DNA of 17,169 nucleotides. Source: Pseudonocardia sp. (GTDB lineage: Bacteria; Actinomycetota; Actinomycetes; Mycobacteriales; Pseudonocardiaceae). Below, one piece after another: positions 7,198 to 14,466 of this stretch (positions within the stretch are counted from its first letter, which is position 1; the number at the start of each line of letters is the position of its first letter). The position numbers and the translations under genes were made by a program. The notes beneath the pieces were generated by a model, which worked only from the letters and a program-made list of their open reading frames with translations, was not told the DNA's origin and did no database searches. The stretch covers positions 1-17,169 of the forward strand of contig JAKDLE010000004.1 of the NCBI GenBank assembly GCA_030453005.1. The letters run 5' to 3'.

Positions 7198-7349
7198 TCA
7201 CCGGGTCCCTTCCGGTCGGTGGGCGGGTACCTCGCCGCTGTGCGGTCGGCGATGTCGTTCGTCCGTCGCGACGAGGGCGACCATGCCGATGTTGACGGCG
7301 GCGAGGATCAGCAGGGACGCGTCGCCGGTGTCGGTGGCTCTCGCCACTA
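7198..7349 (-). pseudogene. Remnant of small membrane protein gene (copy 1)
   Basis: The minus strand from about 7349 to the TGA at 7198 reads TGDASLLILAAVNIGMVALV then ATDERHRRP. This aligns with the C-terminal membrane segment GGAFLLIPAAAYVGMVVLVWVRERR of the gene at 16911-17169, at the same place relative to the DUF4177 gene. Nothing recognisable lies further upstream, so the first membrane segments are lost. It completes the decayed copy of the three-gene locus. Confidence 0.55.
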
Positions 7350-7375
7350 GAGTTCGAGACGAACAGCACGATCGT

Positions 7376-7397
7376 CATGGCCTAGATTCCGGCCATG
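7376..7397 (-). terminator. Hairpin downstream of the epoxide hydrolase gene
   Basis: The 7-base arms CATGGCC and GGCCATG are perfect and enclose an 8-base loop. The hairpin ends 34 bases beyond the epoxide hydrolase stop on its strand. There is no T-run, as is common for actinobacterial terminators. An operator role is also possible. Confidence 0.35.
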
Positions 7398-7405
7398 CGA
7401 CTCCG

Positions 7406-7445
7406 CTGAACCCGGGGTACCTCAGAGCCTCTACTGAACCCGGGG
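7406..7445. repeat. 12-base direct repeat at the end of the epoxide hydrolase gene
   Basis: CTGAACCCGGGG occurs at 7406-7417 and again at 7434-7445. The second copy contains part of the last codons and the stop of the epoxide hydrolase. It looks like a small local duplication or a recombination scar next to the decayed locus. Confidence 0.5.
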
Positions 7446-8567
7446 CGCTTCACGGAACGCGTTTCTGATCTCCGTGACCAGCACCGCGGGCTGTTCCCAG
7501 CCCGGGAAGTGGCCGCCCCGCTCCATCTCGTTCCAGCTGATCAGCTTGCGGAACCGGCGCTCGGCCCATCGCCGGGCGATCGGGTACGGCTCGCCGGGGA
7601 ACAGCGAACACGCCGTGGGAACCTCGACCGGACGAGCGTTCTCCGCCTCCGCGCCGAGCGGTGTGTCGCGCCGGGCCTCCCAGTACCAACGAGAACTGGA
7701 AGCTCCGGTGCGGGTGAACCAGTACAGCGCGATGTTGTCCACCTGCCGTTGCAGCGGTACCCCGTCGTCGTCCGCGAACGCGGTCATCCTCTCACCCAGC
7801 CACGCGGCCAGCCCGGCCGGCGAGTCCAGCAGCGAATAGCCCATCGTCTGCGGTTTGGCACCGAGAACGATCGAGTGGGTGCCGTCCAGGAACAGGAACT
7901 GATCGCGCTGGGCCATCATCGCCTGCTCCGTGGGGTCGGCGCTCTGGCGATCCTCGGGAAGGGGGGACGCGACGGGCATCGTCAGGTGCAGGCCCACCAG
8001 ACGCTCGGGCACCTGGGTGGCGAGCTCGATGGTGACGAAAGCGCCCCAGTCGCCGCCGTGCGCGGCGAACCGCGAGTAGCCCAGTTCGGACATCAGCGTG
8101 GTCCAGGCCCGCGCGGTCCGGGCAAGTCCCCAACCGGTTTCAGCCGGGCGTCCGCTGAACCCGTACCCCGGCAGCGACGGAATTACCACGTGGAAGGCGT
8201 CTTCGGCCGAACCGCCGTGCGCGACCGGATCGGTCAGCGGACCGATCAGATCCTCGAACTCCAGCACGGACCCGGGCCAGCCGTGGGTCAGCAGCAGCGG
8301 TACGGCCGACGGCTCGGGCGACCGCACGTGCCAGAACGCGATGTCCAGTCCGTCGATATGTGCCCGGTGGTGACCGATCGCGTTGAACCGTTCTTCCAGC
8401 TTCCGCCAGTCGTGGCCGCGCCAGGCCTCGAGCAGTGTCCGCAACCGGTCCAGGGGGACGCCTTGCGAGGGATCGGTCCCGGGCTCCGGCAGCCTCGCCC
8501 GGTCGAGGCGCTGGGTCAGATCCATCAGGTCGGCGTCGGGGATGTGGACGGGAAAGGGCTCGATCAT
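7431..8567 (-). CDS. Epoxide hydrolase (microsomal-type, EHN domain, alpha/beta hydrolase)
   Basis: This is a complete 378-residue enzyme that opens epoxides to diols. The N-terminal EHN region (IPDADLMDLTQRLDRARLPE, with LLEAWRGHDWRKLEERFNAI) is that of microsomal/juvenile-hormone-type epoxide hydrolases. The core has oxyanion motif HGWPGS (from residue 95) and the nucleophile Asp173 in HGGDWGAF. The base His353 is in MERGGHFPGWEQP, and the acid is probably Glu326 in FPGEPYP. Two likely ring-opening tyrosines are seen in MGYSLLDSPAGLAAW (about 244) and SSRWYWE (about 295). No signal peptide is visible, so it should be cytosolic. ATG 8567 has a strong GAGGAGC 6 bases upstream and marks where family homology starts. 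It is followed by the decayed DUF418 locus and then the QOR gene on the same strand. Confidence 0.94.
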   Translation of the reverse strand: MIEPFPVHIPDADLMDLTQRLDRARLPEPGTDPSQGVPLDRLRTLLEAWRGHDWRKLEERFNAIGHHRAHIDGLDIAFWHVRSPEPSAVPLLLTHGWPGSVLEFEDLIGPLTDPVAHGGSAEDAFHVVIPSLPGYGFSGRPAETGWGLARTARAWTTLMSELGYSRFAAHGGDWGAFVTIELATQVPERLVGLHLTMPVASPLPEDRQSADPTEQAMMAQRDQFLFLDGTHSIVLGAKPQTMGYSLLDSPAGLAAWLGERMTAFADDDGVPLQRQVDNIALYWFTRTGASSSRWYWEARRDTPLGAEAENARPVEVPTACSLFPGEPYPIARRWAERRFRKLISWNEMERGGHFPGWEQPAVLVTEIRNAFREAPRVQ

Positions 8568-9224
8568 GCGGCGCTCCTCGGTCAGTACGAAATCGGTGTG
8601 CCGCCACCCCTGAAGCGGCAGCAGGGCGGAGACGGCGCGTCGATCCGCCGACCTCCAGAAGATCAACTGCAAGGCCCATGATGAGCCTCGGTAGCGTAGA
8701 GTTCACACATGCGCTGCTCCCGCACCGCCGGATCCGCTTCGGGTTTCCTGTAGACCGCAACGGGCGTCGCCGTCCGTCCTTCCACTGGGTACGCCATCGG
8801 CAACGAATTCGACGGACCGTGCCAGTCCGAGCCGGGCTGCTCTTGTGCTTCTCTCAGTGGAAACCATGCCGTTACGACACAGTCAAGCCGAGTGAGCTGC
8901 GACACCGCGCCACACACAGAAGCGCGCCGCCAGCCACTTCGAGGGAGCGAACAAGCCGTCGCGGAGCGCGAGGTCTTAAGTCTGGCGTCTTGCCCTATGT
9001 CCACATCGGGTAGCGGGCCCCCTTGACCTGCACCGTCACGATGAAGATGGCTCTTTGGTCGGACCGCCTCGTCTACCGATGTCGCGCGCCCGACCTGATC
9101 ATCTCCGCCTCGTCGGCGTGTCGCCGTCAGCCGCCCAGCTGCGCTACTGGGAAAGGCTCACTACTGCGCACCGAGTACGGGAACTCAGGTGAGGTGCTGC
9201 CACTTCGTCATCCGGTCCCGCAGG
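8568..9224. other. Long gene-poor stretch upstream of the epoxide hydrolase
   Basis: I recognise no gene in these 650 bases. Open frames exist on both strands but have no family signature and look like GC-rich chance frames. A 14-base segment at 8957-8970 (CGTCGCGGAGCGCG) recurs at 12686-12699. A 37-codon frame at 9079-9192 (SAAQLRYWERLTTAHRVREL near its end) looks protein-like, but I cannot place it. The epoxide hydrolase promoter should be in the left part. Confidence 0.35.
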
Positions 9225-9401
9225 TCATGCGAGGAGTCGGGCGACCAGGTCGTGCGCTCCGTCGGGTTCCACCGTGGTGGTGCCGGTCACCGACACCCAG
9301 CGTTCGCGCTGACCGACCGGAGCGGCGACGTTGATCGAGGCGCGCGGGTCGCGACCCAGCCGACGCACCTTGAGCGTGTCCGGGCCGGCGAACAGCTGGA
9401 T
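9225..9401 (-). pseudogene. PPOX-class (pyridoxamine-oxidase-fold) flavoprotein remnant
   Basis: The minus strand reads AIQLFAGPDTLKVRRLGRDP, RASINVAAPVGQRERWVSVT, then GTTTVEPDGAHDLVARLLA and TGA at 9225. This is the core of PPOX-fold proteins (F420- or FMN-dependent oxidoreductases, family pattern LF....T.KVRRL.RDPRA...V). The first 25-30 residues, including the usual ATV..DGRPH...V.F stretch, cannot be found in the same frame upstream, and the C-terminal part after the stop is missing too. About 55-58 of roughly 130-150 residues remain. No start codon with a ribosome site precedes it, so I call it a decayed gene. Confidence 0.6.
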
Positions 9402-9839
9402 GGCTCTTCTGCGCCGAGTTCGTCGGCCCGCGAGGGCATCCGGAGCCGACGTTCGTGATGCAGACCGAGCAACGGAAGGCTGACCCCTGGCCGGTCGCTG
9501 GGTGGTATGGGCACTGGCCGACTGGCGCCGGTGGACGCCGCGCCCGATCTGCTGTCACCACCGGCCCACCGCTACCCGGCCAGCTTGACCATTCTCACAG
9601 TCAGCCCCGTGGAACACGCACTCGCGGGTTCCTCCTCCCTCCGCACGACCGGCCTACTTCGCACCGACGACGGCTGTTCCTCCCCTCGGCCGATCCGGTC
9701 CGCGCGCCACGGGTGGAGCATCGGTCCGGTGACGATCACCGGTCGGGACCGGGGCCGTCCGCCCCGCCATCCGTTCCACGGAAGGTCGTACCGCCGGATC
9801 GTCCCTGGAATGGGCTCGTCGACATGGAAGGGAACCGCT
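9402..9839. other. Non-coding stretch before the merR remnant
   Basis: No recognisable gene is present. The first 70 bases may hold further debris of the PPOX gene in other frames. A perfect dyad CCGGTGACGATCACCGG lies at 9726-9742, about 100 bases before the merR start. Confidence 0.35.
9726..9742. promoter_or_regulatory. Perfect dyad upstream of merR (candidate operator)
   Basis: The 7-base arms CCGGTGA and TCACCGG are separated by CGA. MerR regulators bind dyads in their own or target promoters, but I cannot place -35/-10 boxes around it convincingly, so the regulator is unknown. Confidence 0.35.
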
Positions 9840-10814
9840 GTGGCCTGGAGTACACGCGAGCTCGCCGAGCTCGCCGGGACGACCGTGCGCGCCGTGCGCC
9901 ACTACCACGACGTCGGCCTGCTCGCCGAGCCCCGACGCCGCGCCAATGGCTAAACGCATTACGGCGTCGCCCATCTCGTGCGGACCCTGCGGATCAAGCG
10001 CCTCGCCGACCTCGGGTTCACGCTGCCCCAGATCGCGGCGATGGGCGACGCCGACCAGCACCCCCGGGAAGCGCTCCGCACCCTCGACAGCCACCTCACC
10101 CGCACCCTCGATCGCCTGCGGCGCGTGCGCGTGGAGGTCCACCAGATCATCCAGCAGTCCGCACCCACCGATCTGCCGCCCGCCCTGGCCGCGAGGATCC
10201 ACGCCGCCGGCCTGTCCGCCGCCGACCGCTCCCTGCTCGTCGTCATGAGCCGGGTGCTCGACCCCGCCGTCGTCGCGGCCTACGTCGACGCGCTGCAGGC
10301 GCTCCCGCCCAGCCCCGCGGTGACCACGTTCGACGAGCTCCTCGCCGACGCCGACGAACCGACCCGCCACGGCCTGGCGATCGGCCTGCTGTCCCCGAGC
10401 GGGACGTGCCCGATGCTCCCCGGGCTGTGGTACGTGACCACCGGATCGAGCACCGCCGCCACCCGCGTGGTCGACGAGGCCGTCCGCGACCTCTACAACC
10501 CGGCCCAGCGCGACGTGCTGCGCCGGATCCGGCTGCTGCGGCGATCCCGGCCGGGTCCGGACACCGACCAGGCCCGGGTGCTCACCTCCGGGCCGCAGCA
10601 GACCCCGGCCGCGACTACCTCCCAGGGAGGAGGCGAGAGCCAACCTCGGACGGAGCCCTGGGTCGCCCGGACCCCGTACGGTCACCCCGTGTGGGGGAGG
10701 CGGGATCAGACGCATCGCGGTCCGGCGCCGGTCCGGTCCGCCGACGGATCCGGAGCGCGTCGACGGCCGTCGGCCCCGTCCTGCTCGTGGGGCTCCTCGC
10801 CGCTCCGGGGTTGA
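9840..10814 (+). pseudogene. MerR-family regulator with in-frame stop at codon 38
   Basis: GTG 9840, with AAGGGA about 8 bases upstream, begins MAWSTRELAELAGTTVRAVR, HYHDVGLLAEPRRRANG. This is a textbook MerR winged-helix start. Codon 38 (9951-9953) is TAA, exactly where the family usually has Tyr (RANGY..YG). The same frame continues THYGVAHLVRTLRIKRLADL, GFTLPQIAAMGD and a long helical C-terminal domain. A single base change (TAC or TAT to TAA) therefore splits DNA-binding helix 2 and the wing from the rest. A restart downstream would lack the first DNA-binding helix. The frame also runs without a stop to 10814, 120 bases into the histidine kinase gene, so the original stop seems lost as well. 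Either a pseudogene or a sequence error at one base. Confidence 0.75.
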
Positions 10815-12652
10815 CGTGGCCGTTGCAGCAGCCGGTCGAGCTGTGGCTGTTGCTGGCGCAGACGCTCCCGCTGCTGGCCCGCGCCCGGTTCCCCGTCCCC
10901 GTGCTGTGCGTCACGACGGGGGCGGCCGCCGTCCAGGTGCTGGTCGGCCTCCCGCTCAGCAACGCCGTCCTCGGACAGGCGGTCGCGACGGCGACGGTCG
11001 TGTCCCGCTCACCGTGGCCGGCATCGCTCGTCGCGCCGGTGGGCGTGGTGACCGCCGCGGCGGTCACCTCGGCGGTGCGCGGCCTGCCGGGCTGGGGCGG
11101 CGAGGTCGTGCTGGTGGGCGTCACCGTCGCGCTGGCCTGGGTGTTCGGCGATGCCGTCGCCCGGCGGCGCGCGGTGCGCGACGAGATCGAGAAGGAGCTG
11201 GCCGCGCGAACCGAACGCATCCGCCTGCAGACGCGGGTGGCCGCCGTCCGGGAGCGCCTCCGCATCGCCCGTGAGCTGCACCAGCTGGTGGGCGGCGGTC
11301 TCGACGCGATCGTCGTCCAGGCCGGCGCGGCGCGGCTGTCCCCGGGACCGCGGACGGCGGAACGGGTCACGACGATCGAGACGGTCGGGCGCGCGATCCT
11401 CGCCGAGCTGGACCGCTTCCTGGTCCTGCTGCGCCGGGGAGCGCCCGCCCTGCCCGCCGAGGCCGAGCCGGCGACCCCGTGGGCGCCGGGCAGTGGACGG
11501 CGGGCTCGGCGCCCGCGGAGAACCCCCTCCCGCACGCTGCTCGTGGATGCGACCGTGGCCGGGTCCATCCTGGTGGTGGCGCTCTGGGACAGCAGCCTGG
11601 AGGTCGGGCAGCCGCCGTTGACCGCCCTGGGCGTCGCCCTCCTCGTGGCGATGACCGTGCCGCTGGTGCTCCGCCGCCGCCACCCCGACGCGGTGGCGGC
11701 CGTCGTCATCACCGCCTCGGCGACGCAGTTGCTGGTCGGGATGCCGGTCAACGACGGGATGGTGGCGGTGGCGTTGGCGCTGCACGCGCTGGCCACCCGG
11801 TCCCGACGCCGGGCGGTCGCTGCGGGGGGACTGTCGGTCGCCACGCTGGTCGCGCTCTTCGCCTGGTCCTCCCCGGGGACGGGCCTCGTGCTCGCGTTCG
11901 GCTTCGGGCTCGGGCTGTTCGCCGCGGTGGCGCTGTACATCGGCGATGCCGACCGGGTGGCCGACTCCCACGACGCCCAGCTCGGTCGCCGCCTGGCCGA
12001 GGCGGACGACGACGGGCGGCTGCGGGTCCGCGCCGCCGTCGTGGACCAGCGGGCCCAGGCCGCGCGCGACCGGCACGACTCGATCGGCCACACGATCTCG
12101 CTGATCATGCTGCTGGCCGGCGCCGCCCGCCTCTCCACCGCGACGGCGGCGGAGTCGCTCGGGGCCATCGAACGGTCCGCCCGTTCCGCGCTCAGCGAGC
12201 TCGACGCCCGCCTCGAGGCGGCCGACCGCGCCTCGCCCGGCCCGGACGTGCCGACCGCCGACGACCTGCACCGCCTCGGCGCCGACGTGCGTGCCGCCGG
12301 AACCGTGGTGGCCCTCCACGTCGACTGCGTCGACGACCTTCCGCCGGGCCTGGCCCGGGCGGTGTTCCGCATAGTCCAGGAGGCACTGACCAACGTGATG
12401 AAGCACGCGGCCGGCGGAGCGGCGGACGTCCACGTCGAGCGGGTCGATCAGCGGGTCCGGGTCCGCGTGACCAGCACCGGCGGACCGGGAGCACGCGTAC
12501 GGCTCCCCTCCGGATCCCGCGGCCTGGCGGGGATGCAGGAGCGGGTCGCGCTGTTCGGGGGACACCTCGCGGCGGGCCCGGACGGCGACACGCGGTTCGT
12601 CGTCGATGCCCGGATCCCGGTCCCGCGGCCCGCCGGGGAGGCGACCCCGTGA
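10691..12652 (+). CDS. Sensor histidine kinase (HisKA_3) with duplicated membrane/DHp module
   Basis: This is a 653-residue NarL-group histidine kinase, roughly 1.5 times the usual length. Residues about 30-150 form several membrane segments, then a DHp-like helix RERLRIARELHQLVGGGLDA (His197), with Gln where the family has Asp. A second membrane block (about 280-415) follows, then a second DHp ARDRHDSIGHTISLIMLLAG (His462, with the usual Asp), and one HATPase domain (N-box VQEALTNVMKHA with Asn568; G-box GLAGMQERV at about 611). The two membrane modules look related (LLVGMPVNDGM against VLVGLPLSNAV). His462 is the likely phosphorylation site; the first module is probably a degenerate sensor/dimerisation copy. 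GTG 10691 is the best start I can find but has no clear ribosome site. It is followed 73 bases later by its response regulator. Confidence 0.88.
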   Translation: MGEAGSDASRSGAGPVRRRIRSASTAVGPVLLVGLLAAPGLTWPLQQPVELWLLLAQTLPLLARARFPVPVLCVTTGAAAVQVLVGLPLSNAVLGQAVATATVVSRSPWPASLVAPVGVVTAAAVTSAVRGLPGWGGEVVLVGVTVALAWVFGDAVARRRAVRDEIEKELAARTERIRLQTRVAAVRERLRIARELHQLVGGGLDAIVVQAGAARLSPGPRTAERVTTIETVGRAILAELDRFLVLLRRGAPALPAEAEPATPWAPGSGRRARRPRRTPSRTLLVDATVAGSILVVALWDSSLEVGQPPLTALGVALLVAMTVPLVLRRRHPDAVAAVVITASATQLLVGMPVNDGMVAVALALHALATRSRRRAVAAGGLSVATLVALFAWSSPGTGLVLAFGFGLGLFAAVALYIGDADRVADSHDAQLGRRLAEADDDGRLRVRAAVVDQRAQAARDRHDSIGHTISLIMLLAGAARLSTATAAESLGAIERSARSALSELDARLEAADRASPGPDVPTADDLHRLGADVRAAGTVVALHVDCVDDLPPGLARAVFRIVQEALTNVMKHAAGGAADVHVERVDQRVRVRVTSTGGPGARVRLPSGSRGLAGMQERVALFGGHLAAGPDGDTRFVVDARIPVPRPAGEATP

Positions 12653-12725
12653 GCGAGCGTCAGCGAGCGAACCGAGGACACAGCGCGTCGCGGAGCGCGC
12701 GACCGAGCGCAGCGAGGGAGCGGGC
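12653..12725. repeat. GAGCGAG/GCAGCGAGGGAG-type low-complexity interspersed repeat
   Basis: The kinase-regulator spacer consists of near-repeats: GAGCGAGCGTCAGCGAGCG, then CGTCGCGGAGCGCG (12686-12699) and CGAGCGCAGCGAGGGAGCG. Part of it, CGTCGCGGAGCGCG and GAGGGAGCG, recurs at 8941-8970. Such spacers are seen between genes in high-GC actinobacteria. The last block also supplies the GAGGGAGC ribosome site of the response regulator. Confidence 0.5.
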
Positions 12726-13400
12726 GTGAGCATCCGCGTCCTGATCGTCGACGACGACACGCTGATCCGGACCGGTCTGCGGCTCATCCTCGACACCCAG
12801 CCCGATCTGGAGGTCGTCGGAGAGGCGGGCGACGGCGAGGTCGCCATCACGCAGGCCCGCGCCCTGCGACCGGACGTCGTGCTGATGGACATCCAGATGC
12901 CCGGGAAGAACGGCCTCGACGCGACGATCGCCGTGGCCGCGCTCGATCCGGCGCCCCGCGTGCTGATCCTCACCACGTTCGAGGTCGACGAGTACGTCTT
13001 CGGGGCCCTGCGGTCCGGCGCGAGCGGGTTCGTCCTCAAGCGGACGCCGGCGGAGGAGCTGATCGCGGCCATCCGCACGGTGGCCGCGGGGGAGGCGCTG
13101 CTGGCACCCTCGGTGACCCGGCGGCTGATCGAGGCGTTCGCGGCCCAGCCCGAGGCGCGCCGCCCCGATCCCGTGGTGCTGCAGGAGCTGACCACCCGGG
13201 AGGCCGAGATCTGGCGACACATCGCCCGCGGGCTGAGCAACGCCGAGATCGCCGCCGAGCTGGTGCTCAGCACGCTGACGGTCAAGACCCACGTCACCAA
13301 CCTGCTGACGAAGCTCCACCTGCGGGACCGGACCCAGGCCGTCGTGCTCGCCTACGAGTCGGGCTTCGTGGCGCCGGGCGAGGTAGACGACCGACCCTGA
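12726..13400 (+). CDS. NarL/FixJ-family response regulator
   Basis: This 224-residue protein has an N-terminal receiver domain: acidic pocket LIVDDD (residues 9-11), phospho-acceptor Asp55 in VLMDIQMPG, Thr83 in LTTFE, and Lys105 in FVLK. The C-terminal LuxR-type helix-turn-helix reads LTTREAEIWRHIARGLSNAE, IAAELVLSTLTVKTHVTNLL, then TKLHLRDRTQAVVLAYESGF (about 156-215). All key receiver residues are present, so it should be phosphorylated by the kinase just upstream and then bind DNA; its targets are unknown. GTG 12726 has GAGGGAGC about 4-7 bases upstream, and the homology begins at this codon, although the frame is open further up through the repeat spacer. Membrane-acting or efflux genes are common targets of this type, but none is next to it. 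Confidence 0.94.
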   Translation: MSIRVLIVDDDTLIRTGLRLILDTQPDLEVVGEAGDGEVAITQARALRPDVVLMDIQMPGKNGLDATIAVAALDPAPRVLILTTFEVDEYVFGALRSGASGFVLKRTPAEELIAAIRTVAAGEALLAPSVTRRLIEAFAAQPEARRPDPVVLQELTTREAEIWRHIARGLSNAEIAAELVLSTLTVKTHVTNLLTKLHLRDRTQAVVLAYESGFVAPGEVDDRP

Positions 13401-13612
13401 GCCCGACCCCGCCGTACGCGGTAGGTCCTCGAGCTCCACAGCCGGCGTGCCGGCACGAGACCTGCTGACAGTGAGGATGGCTGCGACGCCATCGGGCGCG
13501 GTCTGACCCTGATTGCTGACCGACGCCTGGCTGTATCGGCTGAGATCTGTCGACCGTGTCCGGTGGCGTCGTGCGCACGTCCGGGCGGGTGGCCGTGACC
13601 TCATAGGAGCCT
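13401..13612. other. Spacer between response regulator and IS110 remnant
   Basis: No gene is seen. The stretch contains GCCGGCGTGCCGGC (about 13440-13453), and it may include the original non-coding left end of the IS110 element, where bridge RNA would be encoded. I cannot delimit an element end or identify an RNA fold. Confidence 0.3.
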
Positions 13613-14390
13613 GTGCGAGAGGCGCCCATCGACGAGGTCGGCCGGTCGCTGGCCGACGCCGGATTCCCGACCACACCGCAGGGCTACCGGCGACTGCTGG
13701 CCTGGGCGGGTGAGTACGGCCAGACCGCTGCCTTCGGGGTAGAGGGCACGGGCGCCTACGGCGCGGGCCTGGCCCGGTATCTGCGGGGGCCGGGCAGTTG
13801 GTCATCGAGGTAGACCGCCCCGATCGCAAGACCCGCCGACAACGCGGCGAGAGCGACCCGATCGACGCCTACGCCGCCGCGACCGCCGTCCTGTCCGGCG
13901 CCGCGACCGGTACCCCGAAGTCCCGCGACGGCCGGGTGGAGGCCATCCGCACCCTGCGGGTGGCCCGGCGCAGCGCGATCAAGGGACGCACCCAGGCGAT
14001 CAACCAGCTCAAGGCGCTCGTGCTCACCGGCCCGGCCGAGCTGCGTCAGGCCCTGGCCGGACAATCCACCCGCCAGCTGCTGCTCACCTGCCGACGGCTG
14101 CGCGTGATCGCGCGCCTGACCGAGGCAGTCGATCCGATTACCGCCGCCACGAAGGTCACCCTGCGCCGGCTGGCCCGGCGCATCGCCACCGGCTCAACCG
14201 CGGCGGCGACCGGCACGCCAACTACGCACTGCACGTCATCGCCCTGGTCCGGCTGTCATCTCACCAGCCGACCCAGGACTACGCCGCCCGCCGACGAGCC
14301 CAAGGGATGAGCAACCTCGAGGTAATTCGCTGCCTCAAGCGCTACATCGCCCGCGAGATCCACCGCGTCCTCACCACGCCACCGGTCGAG
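13613..14390 (+). mobile_element. IS110-family transposase remnant
   Basis: Three frames together spell an IS110-type transposase. Frame 2 (13613-13790) gives EVGRSLADAGFPTTPQGYRR and AAFGVEGTGAYGAGLARYL. Frame 1 (13798-14185) gives LVIEVDRPDRKTRRQRGESD, PIDAYAAATAVLSG and SAIKGRTQAINQLKALVLT. Frame 3 (14190-14390) gives RLNRGGDRHANYALHVIALV then MSNLEVIRCLKRYIAREIHR. The acidic residues of the DEDD/RuvC-like site in VEGTGAYG and SDPIDA are present, but the N-terminal VG.D motif is missing. There is a one-base frameshift near 13790, and the join at about 14187 skips roughly 100-120 residues that should carry the second catalytic domain (GVGP...SSG). No terminal repeats were found. This element is inactive. 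Confidence 0.85.
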
Positions 14391-14417
14391 GCCGGCTCCG
14401 CGACCGGCAACTGTCCT

Positions 14418-14449
14418 GATCCACGTGATCACGGTGGTGACCGCGGATC
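14418..14449 (-). terminator. Imperfect hairpin downstream of RidA
   Basis: Arms GATCCACG (14418-14425) and CGCGGATC (14442-14449) pair with one A-C mismatch around a 16-base loop that is itself partly palindromic. It begins 18 bases past the RidA stop. It is only a candidate. Confidence 0.28.
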
Positions 14450-14466
14450 GGCGCGATGGGCCCTGG

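Noticed and set aside
5810..7468. 552-codon plus-strand frame opposite QOR
   Set aside because: Antisense shadow of the QOR gene and the decayed DUF4177 locus; no family motif.
9079..9192. 37-codon plus-strand frame with protein-like composition
   Set aside because: No ribosome site, no recognisable family and no partner; too short to claim as a gene.
9455..10690. Long N-terminal extension of the histidine kinase frame
   Set aside because: The frame is open up to 9455 but overlaps the merR frame, is Pro/Arg-rich and shows no domain; kinase similarity starts after about 10750.
11009..13300. Long minus-strand open frames opposite the two-component genes
   Set aside because: They mirror the strongly supported kinase and response regulator; no family motif is visible and composition is typical of antisense frames in GC-rich DNA.
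13440..13453. GCCGGC-GT-GCCGGC as terminator of the response regulator
   Set aside because: The 2-base loop cannot form a stable hairpin; more likely a chance GC palindrome.
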